A stretch of DNA of 64,000 bases from Puccinia triticina (Eukaryota > Basidiomycota > Pucciniomycetes > Pucciniales > Pucciniaceae), in assembly GCF_026914185.1 (NCBI RefSeq), contig NC_070558.1, positions 2,666,001-2,730,000 of the forward strand, written 5' to 3'. Each line of letters opens with the position of its first letter. Positions within the stretch are counted from its first letter, which is position 1. The notes under the pieces were generated by a model, which did not search any database, was not told where the DNA came from, and saw only the letters and a list, made by a program, of their open reading frames with translations. Positions 23,380 through 33,980 of this stretch are shown piece by piece. The translations under genes were made by a program, and so were the position numbers.

Positions 23380-24041
23380 TGTCAGGGCGTGCCTCTATAG
23401 TGGCAACGCCTGAATGAAACCGTTGATATAATCAAGGTTTGACGGCTGATCTCAGCTGTCACGACTGTCTGTCGGTGCTCGACTTGGCCGCAGCACAAGG
23501 ATCAGAAAAGCCGCGCCTCCGTCTGAAGGGGCTGGTTGAGCGAATACAACCGGAATCTAAGAGATTCGAGAGAGAGTCCTTTCTAGGACGGAGAGAGAGA
23601 AAAGGAAGAAAAGGTTGACTTACCGAGACGAAGCGCGGAAAGTCAAGGGATAAGTCGGAAAAAAGAGAAAAGGTGGATCAATGGGCCCCAATCGTTGTAA
23701 GTCGGTGTTGGTGGTTGAATACAACAATATTGGTGGGCTTGGTAACTGATCTGGGGGATCCTTCCTGGTAGGAAGGTTCCCCAGTACTTATACCCCATCT
23801 GTGCTGGGCTGACTTGTGGTCCGGTCTACCGGACCATCTATCCTCCTGGGAATCTCTAAGGAGGTCCCAGGCGGTGTTCACTCGCTCACTCGAGGTCGAT
23901 ACCCAAGTCCTGAGTCCTTCAACATCAATGTGCTCACTTGAGGGCTCCAGGCCCTCTCTTACTTGGTTGCGGGCCGCCCTCGCTTGTGGCGGCCCAAGGG
24001 TTGTCGTCGCCTGCGCTGTCTGGACTAGTAGGCGGCTGACA
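23380..24041 (-). repeat. Ty3/gypsy 5' LTR
   Basis: 662 bp, ends TGTCAG...CTGACA on either strand. Followed by target duplication CAGAC at 24042-24046, matching 15414-15418 on the far side of the extra inverted LTR. Rejoining the flanks (GGCT-CAGAC-TCACTGG) reproduces the undisturbed sequence seen in GGAGTG element copy 1 at about 1516-1535. Confidence 0.94.
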
Positions 24042-24510
24042 CAGACTCACTGGAATCTTTGGGGCCTAGTCTGAAGGGGAGGAACCTGAGTGTGGTGGGA
24101 GTTTGTCGGTAGGGGGGAGGCAGAGTCTCCAAGGGTCAAAGCACGACTTTGTTGATCTGGAGGAGTTGCTTGGAGTTCATGCACATATTTAAAATAGGTG
24201 TGCACTCCAGTATTTATTGGAGTGTACAGTAGTACACTCCAATCTTGAACCAGACCAAGTTTCAAGATTGGAGTGCACAAGTTTCCACTCCAATGAATGT
24301 TGGAGTGAACTTCTGAGCACTCCAATTTACATAGACCACTTGTGGAGTGAACAAAGGTTCATTCCAAATATATATTGGAGTGAACTTCTGAACACTCCAA
24401 TTTAGCCCACTTTTGGAGTGAACCTTTGTTCACTCCAATATTTATTGGAGTAGACACAAGTTCACTCCTTTTTTGGAGTGCATGTAGTAAATATTTGGAG
24501 TGCATAAAGC
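24042..24510. mobile_element. GGAGTG hairpin element, copy 2, right part
   Basis: Continues the element split by the gypsy insertion: central block, a GGAGTGTACAGTAGTACACT hairpin at about 24219, GGAGTGAAC hairpins and the right TIR GGAGTGCATAAAGCCTGCC. Both TIRs are present in this copy. Confidence 0.85.
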
Positions 24511-24613
24511 CTGCCTCTAATAAAAAACCTTCAGTTTGATTCTTAACAGATTTACAGTCTCGTGCTTGGAACCACCCTCCACAAATCACTGAATTCCAAG
24601 GCAAGCGCTCAAC

Positions 24614-25200
24614 ATGTCCAACCCTGATGGAATGGACAACATCAACCAACTAAGCATCCCACTGCTCAATGGCAATAACTATGCGCATTGGAGCGACCGG
24701 ATGATGATATATCTAAGAGGAAGAAAACTCTTTGGCGTTTGCAAAAAGGGACTCAACAAAGAAGCGTCAGAAGAGGTTAAGGTGGTCTTTGAAGAAAACA
24801 ACAATCTCGCCATCTTGTTGATCACTGCTAGACTCAAAGAAAAATGCTTCAACGAGGTCGTCAATTCCAAAACTCGGGATAGTGCTTCTCTTCTCTGGTC
24901 AAAAATTGGCAAAATCTACGCATCTCAATCAGTGATCAACAGAGGACATGTCTTCATGAAATGGTCAGCTATCAAATACACTGGGGAACTTCAGCTCTTT
25001 ATCAATACTATACGCAAGCAACTTCGCGAAATTGAATTGGTCAAAAAGAGCATGCCTGGTGACGTTCTTTCCTATGAAATACTTGGTAAAATCATGGGCA
25101 ATAAAGAAGTAGATATGATTGTCAACAAAATTGCCCTTTCCGAAGAAGCCTTTGCAACCCCATACAGCTGTCTGGATTCCCTTTGAATTTTCCAAACTCA
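24614..25200 (+). pseudogene. Ty1/copia gag
   Basis: 190-codon frame from ATG 24614, with the copia gag start pattern SIPLLNGNNYAHWSDRMMIY and following helices (UBN2-like gag core). It breaks off at TGA 25184-25186; the protease part continues in another frame. Copia gag packages the RNA and forms virus-like particles. Upstream 24511-24613 is probably the element's leader, and its LTR appears cut by the GGAGTG element. Confidence 0.85.
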
Positions 25201-25201
25201 C

Positions 25202-25935
25202 TTGCTTTCAAAAGCCTTACATCAAGATTCCGGAAAACAATCAGCCTCAGCCCTTGTTACTTCAGCTCCCACCAAATTTCCGCAAAATATTGTTTGCCTA
25301 TGCGCTGGAGATGAACACAATCCTATTTCCACCTCTCATCCTGAGAGTAGATTTTTTCACAAGTACCCACATCTTAAAACTCAGAATCAGAAACCAAAGA
25401 ATGCAAGCGCTTCCTTGGCCCAAGCCTCCGCCTTTGTTGCATTGTCCGGCAAACTCTCTGCAAACACTCTTGTTATGGACACCGCTGCAACTCACCACAT
25501 GCTTAGCAATATATCTCTGTTTACAAATCTGACCCAAGAGAAATTCCCCATCACTACTGGCAACCTGAATGATTCCTTGCTTTCTGAAGGACACGGTTTG
25601 GCGAAAATCTTCACAAACGGAAAGCTACTTGAGTTGTCTGAATGTCTGTATGTTCCATCAATCTCCCAGCAGTTGATATCTCTTGGACTTCTCTTCCCTG
25701 GCACACTTGTCATTCAGAGAAAAAAACAACACTTTCTCCATTTCCAATGGAAATCTTGTCCTGTTCACAGGTGTAAGACTCAAAAGTGGTAATGAAACCC
25801 TTTTGCTGAATGGTGAAGGGTATGATGGAGTTGCAAGCTCTGCCCTTCTGTTATCAGTCAACAAGACCCACCAAGCTCAGCTTGGCAAGTTTTATTAAGT
25901 GATAGGTCTGGTCTGTTCCAGATGAAATCTGTTTG
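25202..25935 (+). pseudogene. Ty1/copia protease region
   Basis: Reading frame 25202-25792 and its continuation in a shifted frame. Contains a partial zinc-knuckle-like CLCAGDEHNP, the active-site motif VMDTAATHHMLSN (copia D[ST]xATHHM type) and the downstream LYVPSISQQLISLG. A frameshift at the A-run near 25725 moves reading to the frame with LVLFTGVRLKSG. Interrupted at 25945 by an insertion. Confidence 0.85.
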
Positions 25936-25944
25936 ACCGGCAAC

Positions 25945-26727
25945 GTGTAAGTGTTTTAATTACTTTGTTATAAGGGTTGAATTGTTGTTAAAAGGGCTGA
26001 TTTATTGTTATAAGGGTTTTTTTATTGTTATAAGGGTTTTAGGATTTGAGTGTGGATGAGTGTTGGGTGACTTGTGAGTTCTGGGTGAGAAACTGGGGAG
26101 CAGACCACTGGGGGTGGAGAGAGCTCCTTTTATAGACAAAAGTGGAGCCCCAAAGGGGCTTGTGGGTTAGGGTTTCAGCTAATCTAGACAACAGGGTGAG
26201 GGATTTTAGATGGTGGGAGTGGATACAAATGATGTCATAACCCCTCAGGGGTGCATGGATGGTGTCAGAATATACAAAAGAACCTTCTAACGCATGCATG
26301 AGGTGACAGTAGACTGCATGAGCTGTCATACAGGGGGGATTAGTGTATACACAAAGTCTGAGGCTGCAGAAACAGTGTAAATGATGTCATACTATGTATA
26401 TAAAGGAGTGTATGTAGTTAATATGTAATGAGTGTAGCCTGACAGGGAGATGTATGTTTGTATCCTGTGATGTGTATAAGTGTACTACTGTGAACCTTGG
26501 GTTGAGGCCGGTGACAGCTGGGTTACTGGGGCTGGCCGTGTGATAGGTGTCCATGAGGGGTAACTTCCACACTAGAGGGGGTCCAGGGGTACTTCCAGTG
26601 GTGACTAGGGGTGAAATTAGCCGTAGAATCCATTTCTGGGGTCCATTTGATGGTATCTTGAGGTCTAATATGAGTAATTATGTGGCATAGAAAAAACTTT
26701 TTATTTTTCCACTTTTCCGTCTACCAC
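25945..26727. mobile_element. 783-bp insertion in copia with 9-bp flanking repeat
   Basis: ACCGGCAAC stands on both sides (25936-25944 and 26728-26736); joining them restores the copia frame LTGN-IINGLLH. The left part repeats TTGTTATAAGGG four times. Terminal inverted repeats are weak (GTGTAAGTG versus GTGGTAGAC). A 9-bp duplication suggests a MULE-type non-autonomous element, but the superfamily is uncertain. Confidence 0.7.
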
Positions 26728-26736
26728 ACCGGCAAC

Positions 26737-27906
26737 ATCATCAACGGACTTCTCCACTCCGATTACTCCATTCCAGTTGCTTTGATGGCCCAATCCTCAA
26801 CCTCCTCAAACATATGGCACTTCTGATTAGGACACCCAAGCAATCAGGTCCTTAAATTCATGTGACTGTCATTGTCCGACTCAATCAACTCTTGTCAAGT
26901 ATGTTTATGCTCCAAGATGACACATCTTCCTTTTTCCAATCACTTTTCTCCTGCCAAATTCCCTCTCCATTGACTACACATTGACTTAGTTGGACCCATC
27001 ACTCCCTCCACTCTTTCCGGTTACAAATATTTTCTCACTGTTGTTGACCAATTCTCATCTTTCAAATTTGTTTGATTCCTCAAGATGAAATCCAAAGCAC
27101 TCAAAGCCTTGAAAATGCTTATTGCATCTGTCAAAAATATTCAAGAACGCAGATTCAAAGAGATTGTGTTGGAAAATGGTGGGGAATTTGTTAATCAGGC
27201 ATTCAAGGAATTCACTGCGGGCAAGGGAATCACTCATCTCTTTGCTCCTCCATACATCCCCAAGCTGAATGGATTCGCTGAAAGAGCTAATAGGACAATT
27301 CTTGATAAAGCGCAATGTCTCCTTTCCACCAGCAATCTCCCAAAGACCTATTGGGGTGAGGGTGTCAACTCAGCCGTCTTCCTCTGAAAACGTCTAGTCA
27401 CACCGTCACACTCAAATAAATCCCCTTACAAAATTTGGTCCAACTCAGATGCTCCAATTCATCGTGTAAAACCCTTTGGTTGCCAAGTCACAATTTCTGT
27501 TCCCAAACATCAACAATCCTGGAAATTGGCCAATACCGGTGAAATTGGTATTCTTGTTGGATTTGAGAATGAGGCAACTGTCTACAGAGTTGTTAGAGTT
27601 AGCAATGGAAAACTCATTCACACCAGGCACGCTATATTTAAAGAATCAATTTTTCCATCGCTCTCCTCATCTGATGATAAATCTGCTTCCAGTTCCGGCA
27701 CCTCCCCTGACCAAATTGCCTCTCCTCTTGACTTTGACACAATTCAAGATGAAGACAATGAATTCCATGACTGTCCTGAAAGTCACGATTTGGACACAAA
27801 CAGCGACTCCTCTGACAAATCATCCAATGATGATAAACCTGAAATTTCTCCACCCTCATCGGCTATGCATGATTCCTCTTCGCCTTCCAACTCCAATATC
27901 ATTTGA
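26737..27906 (+). pseudogene. Ty1/copia integrase
   Basis: One frame with GAG-pre-integrase WHF-stop-LGHPSNQVLKF, zinc Cys pair CQVCLCSKM, HIDLVGPITPSTLSGYKYF (first catalytic Asp), VLENGGEFVNQAF (second region), LNGFAERANRTILDKAQ (catalytic Glu), and the C-terminal AKVKPFGCQ-type block. Interrupted by TGA stops at 26824, 26863, 27073, 27385 and 27904. The first occupies the position of the near-invariant Arg of WHxRLGH, which identifies CGA to TGA as the cause. Confidence 0.9.
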
Positions 27907-28316
27907 GGTGACATCACTGCTGAAAATATCATCAATCATCCTTGTCGACCACGTGCCTTCATTATGGATGCCAACATTGACATTCCGAAGCATTTTCATC
28001 AAGCCATCAATTGTCAAGAATCCCAACATTGGGTTGCCACAATCAAGAAAGAACTGGACGCCATGGAACATCTCAAAGTCTGGTCGGTTGTTAAAATCAC
28101 TCCCGGTGTAAAACTTGTTGGAACCACCTGGGTCTTCAGAAAGAAGAAGGACGGATCTTGCTTGATTGAATTCAAAGCTTGCCTGTGCGCCCAAGGTTTC
28201 TCTCAGACCTATGGTGTCAATTTTTCCAAGACTTTTGCTCCTACTGGCCGTCTTAATTCCCTTTGGACACTCATCTTGTTTGCTGCCGCGATGAATTGGG
28301 ACATGCAACAACTATG
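27907..28316 (+). pseudogene. Ty1/copia reverse transcriptase, truncated
   Basis: Same frame as the integrase: IKKELDAMEHLKVWSVV, GTTWVFRKKKDGS, LCAQGFSQTYGVNFSKTFAP, AAMNWDMQQ, then homology ends before the DVKxAFL motif. The catalytic YxDD part, RNase H and LTR are absent. Sequence after about 28316 belongs to other material. Confidence 0.88.
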
Positions 28317-28408
28317 TAGTAGTAATATGAGAAACTATTGTTTCTGCCAAGCAGTTGACAATTCCTTGCAGTGTGGTTGTACATCTGTTTTTAAAGAGTT
28401 ACATATTA

Positions 28409-28568
28409 GGAAATACCCCTGAAACCACATAATATTTATGCAGTTCTGGAGGTATTTCTAACCACATACTTATGTGGCTATAGAGAAAACATTTTGTACC
28501 ACATAAACTCCCAAACTGCATACCAAATCCTTTCCACGGAGGGGTATGCGGTTTCAAGGGTTTGACTG
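28409..28568. mobile_element. Tc1/mariner-like MITE 1
   Basis: The right end reads GGTTTCAAGGGTTTGACTG followed by TA; the left end is a decayed inverted copy (TACCCCTGAAACCACATA). The CAGTCAAACC terminus is shared with MITE 2 at 28820. TA target and CAG ends fit pogo/Tc1-like elements. It lies at the broken 3' end of the KGD2 pseudogene. Confidence 0.65.
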
Positions 28569-28819
28569 TATATATGAAGGGATTTGGGGGGTTGGGGGTG
28601 TAGGGGCTCACCTGGGGGGCAAGGGCAAGGGCAAGGCGGAGGGCGGAGAGGGCAGCTGAGCACGACGGATGGCAATGTGTCCGTTTCTGAAAACCGGGGT
28701 GTCTTTGATTGGGTGCATTCCAAGAACGGCAGATTGAGGGGGAAGTTGATGATAGGCTGAAGAAAACTAGCAGAGGAGTCAGTGTGGTCATTGAGAGGGA
28801 GAGGAGAGCGGGGGATGTA

Positions 28820-28997
28820 CAGTCAAACCTGTCTAAGGGCATACCCTTTAGGAGAAGACTTTTGGTATGAGTTTAGGCAGGTTATGCCCTTAGAGATGGT
28901 GATTTTGCTGGGCAATCAAGAATCTGGGGAAGTCTTTTTCTATGCTGTTAGGCAGATTATGCAGTTAAAAGGGTATGCCCTTAGACAGGTTTGAATG
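28820..28997. mobile_element. Tc1/mariner-like MITE 2 inserted in KGD2
   Basis: 178 bp with inverted ends CAGTCAAACCTGTCTAAGGG / CCCTTAGACAGGTTTGAATG and TA on both sides (28818-28819 and 28998-28999). The ends match over about 29 of 30 bases. On the minus strand it separates KGD2 codons for SLYGT from the next exon beginning PIIN, landing at the intron boundary. Non-coding. Confidence 0.9.
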
Positions 28998-30194
28998 TAA
29001 GGTGCCATAGAGGGATCTGAAGACCCCGCCGTTGGAGATTGTGAATGTGCCGCCAGCCGTATCCTCAAGCAAGAGCTTGTTGTCCTTAGCTTTGGCACCC
29101 AGCCGGGGGATCTCCTGTTTGATGTCGACGAGCCCAAGATTCTTGGTGTTGCGGACGACAAGGGTGACAAGTCCTTTGGGCGTGGCGACGGCCACGGAGA
29201 GGTCAAAGTAGTCCCAATAGACCACCTGGTTGCCCGTCCCGGGCCCCTCAATTGAAGCATTTGCACCCAGGATCTCCTTCAAGGCTAGACAGGCTGCCTT
29301 CGCAAACACGGACATGGACCCTAGTTTCACTCCGTGCTCTTTCAACATCCCATTCTTTTACAACTTGCGCATCTCCGACATGTCAATCTTGTTGAACGTA
29401 GTCTCTGAAATCCAACTCCTCATTTGGTTCATCTTCACCAACATCAAGAACATTTTCAATATTGTGTGGTAGAGAAAGAAGAAAGATAGGAGGGGGGACC
29501 TTACTTGGCGCTTGGTGCAATCAAATAGGGCCGGTCTGTTGGCCTGAGTTTTGCGGAAAGATTTCCAATCAAAATTGGTTCTACCTTGAGGCAGTTTTGA
29601 TTTGGTGACTTGGCCCTGGGGCTCGGCCCTGCAAGGCTGACGCTCCTTATTTTTGACCTCGACGTCCGATTACGGTTGTGTGAAGATTTCTGGGAGGCTT
29701 GATGATGATCCTCCTCTGATTTGGCGGGCTTGGAAATTTGGTCTGGGGTAGCCTCGGCGGTGGCTTTTGCGTGTTTCTCATCTCACCTTTGGCGGCAGCA
29801 GTCATTTGAAAATGACCGCTGGCGCCAAAGATAAGAAACATGCAAAATCCACCGCTGAGGCAGAGGCAGGGGGAGCAGTGCTAACTTTTGGGGCTTCCTG
29901 CTCTATAGACAGTCTTTCTACTGGCTCGAGCTTGAACACATCCTGGCCGACGGTCACCATGTCCTCCTTGTTTGCCATTGTCTCCACAATCTTGCCCAAC
30001 TTAATTTATGAAAGTAAATAAAAGTTATATGTAGAATTTAGATATCAACTAAAAGATGAGAGAAATTTTTTGGAGGCTCTATAAATCTCTCCTTTTTTCA
30101 CAAATAAAAGGAATAGGAATGAGATTTGCAGAAAGAACATCGGATGCATTAAGCAGGATCCAGTGAGTCACGAAGTCAATAGCAAGAGAAGAGA

Positions 30195-30490
30195 GACGGA
30201 TAAGATCAATGTGAGTCTGAATGCACAAGCTATTAAACTAATATATGGTTTTTTCTTTCTTTTTCTAATGAATCCATGATAATAAATTGGGTTCTGCTCC
30301 CGATTTGATCCGAAGGAATATATGCTGGATGCTTGATAACAAAGCATCCAGCATATATTCCTTTGGATCAAATCTGGAGCAGAACCCAATTTATTATCAT
30401 GGATTCGTTAGAAAAAGATAAAAAACCATCTATCAGTTTAATAGCTTGCGCATTCAGACTCACATCGATCTTGTCTGTCTCGATCGTGGC
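30195..30490. repeat. Inverted duplication inside the KGD2 pseudogene
   Basis: Two arms of about 140 bp (30195-30335 and 30347-30490) are reverse complements with few differences, around an 11-nt centre TTGATAACAAA. The arms include the lipoyl-lysine coding stretch (GAGAC.GA.AAGATC) and intron-like sequence, so one arm is a back-to-front copy of part of the pseudogene. Confidence 0.85.
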
Positions 30491-30640
30491 TGTTAGAGCC
30501 TCCTCATCCACTTTGAGAAGTCACCCGCTTTCTTAAGCCATTGTTTCAAAGTGCCTTCCGAGATCGATTCGGCCATCTGGCGAACCTTGACCGTCTCGAC
30601 TATTTACATAGCAGACAATCGATGAGTGAGTAGATGGAGC

Positions 30641-31029
30641 GGGGGTTGACTGATGAGTGCAACAATGGATAGTTTGGATTCAAGACCCTCGATACCACTC
30701 GATCAGCATGCTCGTTCCAGGCCGACTGGAGGATGCTGGTGGGGAGATGAGGGAAGCGTTGAGCGAGGATGCTGATTGAGTGGTTGCTCCAGTGTTCGTA
30801 GCTGGATGGCCGTGCGTGGTGGTTGGTGGGGTGGTGGTGTGAGTGGAGGAGGCGAAGTTGAGTGTGGGAGTCCGAATCCGCGGGTCCTGCTTCTTCCGAG
30901 TCCCCGGCCCGACTCCGCGCCTCTGCCAGTGAGACTCACTTGCTCGCCTACTCCTCACCACCATTCACCCCGGCGACATCAGATCCCAAGAAAGTCTATC
31001 CGAACAGCTTTAGTTGCCTACCAGCCACC
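30641..31029. promoter_or_regulatory. Divergent intergenic region, KGD2 remnant and LSC1
   Basis: About 390 bp between the KGD2 lipoyl exon and the LSC1 start. It should contain the LSC1 promoter and possibly the lost KGD2 first exon. Minus-strand frames here are Pro/Ser/Thr-rich, as in mitochondrial presequences, but I could not fix an exon. No clear TATA or CCAAT box. Confidence 0.4.
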
Positions 31030-32697
31030 ATGCTCCGTCATCCGCGTGTCCTCTCTAAGGGTATGTTGTGCATTCCGGTGTAATAATAGGTTTTGCTTGT
31101 TCAAATTATCTGATAAACTTCCTTCATAGCCATCAACTTCACACACGTTGGTCAATCACGCACATTTCTAACATCGACCCAATTGCAAAGTCCGTACGAT
31201 TTATCGATCCCCAACTTGAGAATTCATAAGGATACCAAGGTCTGTCATCTTTGACTCCAAACAAAATACCCCATCTGATTGCCTGTTTCTTTCAAATTGA
31301 CCATCGTTGCTATTTATTTTTTGGGTGATGATGTAATATTCAGGTTATATGCCAAGGGTTTACTGGAAAAACTGTCAGATATTTAATCCGGTGCCCATCT
31401 TCCCCGATCCGGTAGATGAGAATGAGTTGGCTGACCAAAAAATGTGGTCTTGATCATCTTTCCAGGCTACGTTTCATTGTAAGGAAGGTCTGGCTTACGG
31501 GACCAAATTTGTCGGTGGCGTGTCCCCCAAGAAAGCTGGCCAACAACACCTCGGACTTCCCGTTTTTGGCAGTGTTACGCAGGTAAGTAGATGCTGCCTG
31601 TCCGTGGAGACAGCCACCGAGTTCCGTTTTTTTTAAAAAAAAAATATCTTTTTCGATGATTGTCAACTAGGCCGTAAAGGAAACTAGACCCGACGCTACA
31701 GTAATCTACGTTCCTCCGCCATTTGCAGCAGATGCCGTGATCGAGGCTGTAGAAAATGAGATTGGCTTGATCGTTTGTATCACCGAAGGGATCCCTCAAC
31801 AGGACGAAGTCAAAGTATGATGTTCCCACTTTTATTTCTTACAAAAAGCCTCGCTGAGTTCACTTGTAATCAGATTGCTCAAGTTCTCAAGAGCCAAAGC
31901 AAATCACGCTTGGTTGGTCCCAACTGTCCTGGGATTATCTCACCTGATGTTGGTGGTGGATGCAAGATCGGAATCATGCCCTCGAATATCTTCTCCCCCG
32001 GATGCATTGGTTAGCGCCCCTGAAAATTAAACTTTTGAGCTCGAACTGGACTAAATTCTAAGACTCATCTACTGCTCGACCTTGATTTTCCAGGTGTCGT
32101 ATCTCGCTCTGGAACACTAACATACGAAGCAGTAGACCAAACAACCAAGGTCGGACTGGGACAAACATTGTGTGTGGGAATTGGTGGTGATCCTTTCCCT
32201 GGAACTCAGCATATCGACGTTCTCAAGGCGTTCATGGAAGATGACGCAACCAAAGGTGAGGGTAACCACTCAAGTAGACTGTTTGCCAAGTCTGTCCAGC
32301 TCAAAGGTGTCTTGCGCATGGTCACAGGGATCGTGCTTATCGGAGAGATTGGAGGATCGATGGAAGAGGAGGCAGCAGAGTATTTGAAGCAATTCAACAA
32401 AACCCGCTCCGTCCCCAAACCTGTCGTCAGTTTCATCGCCGGCCGGACCGCACCTCCTGGGCGCCGAATGGGCCATGCCGGAGCAATCATCAGTGGTGGA
32501 AAGGGCAAAGCTGAAGACAAAGTCAAAGCCTTAGAAGAAGCTGGCGCCGTCGTCAGCGATTCCCCCGCCAAATTGGGTGATCTTATGCTTAAGGTACGTC
32601 ATTCTCACCAACAAATTATTCGTAACCTGCTTTGTCTACTCTTACTAAGGTGATACTTCCGGTTACATAGGCAATGAAACAATCGGGACTTGCATAA
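31030..32697 (+). CDS. LSC1: Succinyl-CoA ligase alpha subunit, mitochondrial
   Basis: Alpha subunit of the TCA-cycle enzyme converting succinyl-CoA plus NDP and Pi to succinate, CoA and NTP in the matrix. Nine exons: 31030-31060, 31130-31239, 31344-31373, 31466-31582, 31671-31814, 31874-32009, 32094-32255, 32328-32593, 32671-32697. All introns are GT...AG, phases agree and the product is 340 aa. A short Arg/Ser-containing presequence precedes the CoA-binding domain ([29 protein letters not shown]). Then [58 protein letters not shown], and the ligase motif [14 protein letters not shown] containing the phosphorylated active-site His. The 72-nt intron at 32256-32327 has no in-frame stop, so retention would add 24 residues. 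It looks intact, unlike its KGD2 neighbour. Confidence 0.95.
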
Positions 32698-33980
32698 AGC
32701 AAGGTGAACTTTTTGCTTGTAGAATATTCTCACGTTTTTTCAGTAGTATTTTTTGTGCCTTCTCTGAAGATATAAATAAGGAAAGAGTTTGAATGACCCG
32801 GAAAACCTTCTTTTGTGGTGGAAAGGGGGGGAATTGATCATCCGGGTTGACATTCTTCCACGACTTGTGGGATAACACTGCACGCATATAACCTGACATC
32901 GAATCTGGTTTTGAGCTTTAAAAGTGGTGCATGACTTGTGATTCTGGTCGATTGAGGAGTCGATCTGCGTTGACTTGAGACACCGAGATTATGAATATGA
33001 CTGGGCACCGATGAGGTTTTGTTTCATTCTTTAAATGCAAGATTGAGGTCTGATGGGTTGATCCCAGTGAGAGCTAGTCTGAGCAGGCCGTATTGAAACA
33101 ACTCTGTATCTTCTGCCTAAAATCGAGTACACAGAATTGTCACGACCAAGTTGGCAGGAGGCAAACTTGAAGTCCCCATTTCGCGCCCAACAGAGACTTT
33201 TCAAGTGAGTGGGTGTTTGGAACACATCCCGAACAAATGAGCCTGTGCCGTTCACCCATGATGGTTCAAACTTCACCGTTTATGATCTCTCCCTATGAAT
33301 CTAATTTTGCACCTTGGGCAAGATTACCTGTGTGAAATCGGAAAATCTGCGCACATTTTGGAAAATTGCCATCGATCCCGAAGACAGGCACCAATTCAAC
33401 AAACCCTCAAAACCTTCAAAAAAGCAACGCTCAACTTGATTATGCCTTTTTAAATGCGCAAGGTTGGTGACACTGGAACATTGAATTAAAGGACCTCCGG
33501 CCAGGCAGCTTCAGTCTCCGAGGAACAGATTTAACCGATGAAGGAGCAGATGCGATGCATGTCAGGCAACAAATTTCCCTTGAGCCACCCTCAACCACTC
33601 TCCTCTTATAGGGTCCCTTCTCACTTGTAGAATCGGTCAACTGTGAGCCCATTTACATCTGGGTAACACCGAGGGTTTGCTGCGGCATAAATTGTAGGCT
33701 GGTTCGACAATTCAAAAATCTGGCGTTGGAATTCAGTCAATGTAATAAAATTCAGGATAATATAAGGTCTTCTACCGCATTATACATAAAAGGATTGCGA
33801 TGCTGATGATTACTATGAAGAAACGGATGATAGAAACAACATATGATACTCAAGAAGATGAACAAAGTGAAGTTGAAATACATGTGCAAAAGGGAAGAAC
33901 ACATTCTAATCTGGACTGGAAATCATTTCAGGATCGTCGAGGGTCATGCGTTGCGGCCAGACAATTAGATTGGGAAGTGA
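32698..33980. other. Intergenic, 3' regions of two convergent genes
   Basis: No gene recognised. It lies between the convergent LSC1 (+) and homeodomain gene (-), so it should hold both 3' UTRs. A-rich stretches near 32740-32800 and 33740-33830 could include polyadenylation signals. No repeats stand out. Confidence 0.5.

Larger units (their letters stand above)
28575..30640 (-). pseudogene. KGD2: Dihydrolipoamide succinyltransferase (2-OGDH E2) remnant
   Basis: The intact enzyme carries lipoate and transfers succinyl groups to CoA in the mitochondrial 2-oxoglutarate dehydrogenase complex. Here minus-strand pieces run in order: lipoyl domain (RQMAESISEGTLKQWLKK, then IETDKIDVSLNAQ after a frameshift near 30510), its second half (KEDMVTVGQDVFKLEP, about 29940), catalytic-domain start (TTFNKIDMSEMRKL then a TAA), KEHGVKLGSMSVFAKAACL, VYWDYFDLSVAVATPKGLV, GGTFTISNGGVFRSLYGT, and beyond MITE 2 PIIN...LGMHPIKDTPVFRNGH. 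The catalytic HxxxDG region is missing. Frameshifts, stop, internal inverted duplication and MITEs show it is dead; a working copy must lie elsewhere. It stands divergently beside succinyl-CoA ligase, the next TCA-cycle enzyme. Confidence 0.88.

Noticed and set aside
28402..28842. Independent protein on the minus strand (147 codons, Pro-rich)
   Set aside because: It is a mixture of a KGD2 exon in the wrong frame and MITE sequence.
30776..31129. 117-codon ORF overlapping the LSC1 start
   Set aside because: It crosses the first LSC1 exon in another frame and runs through its intron; the spliced LSC1 model explains the region.
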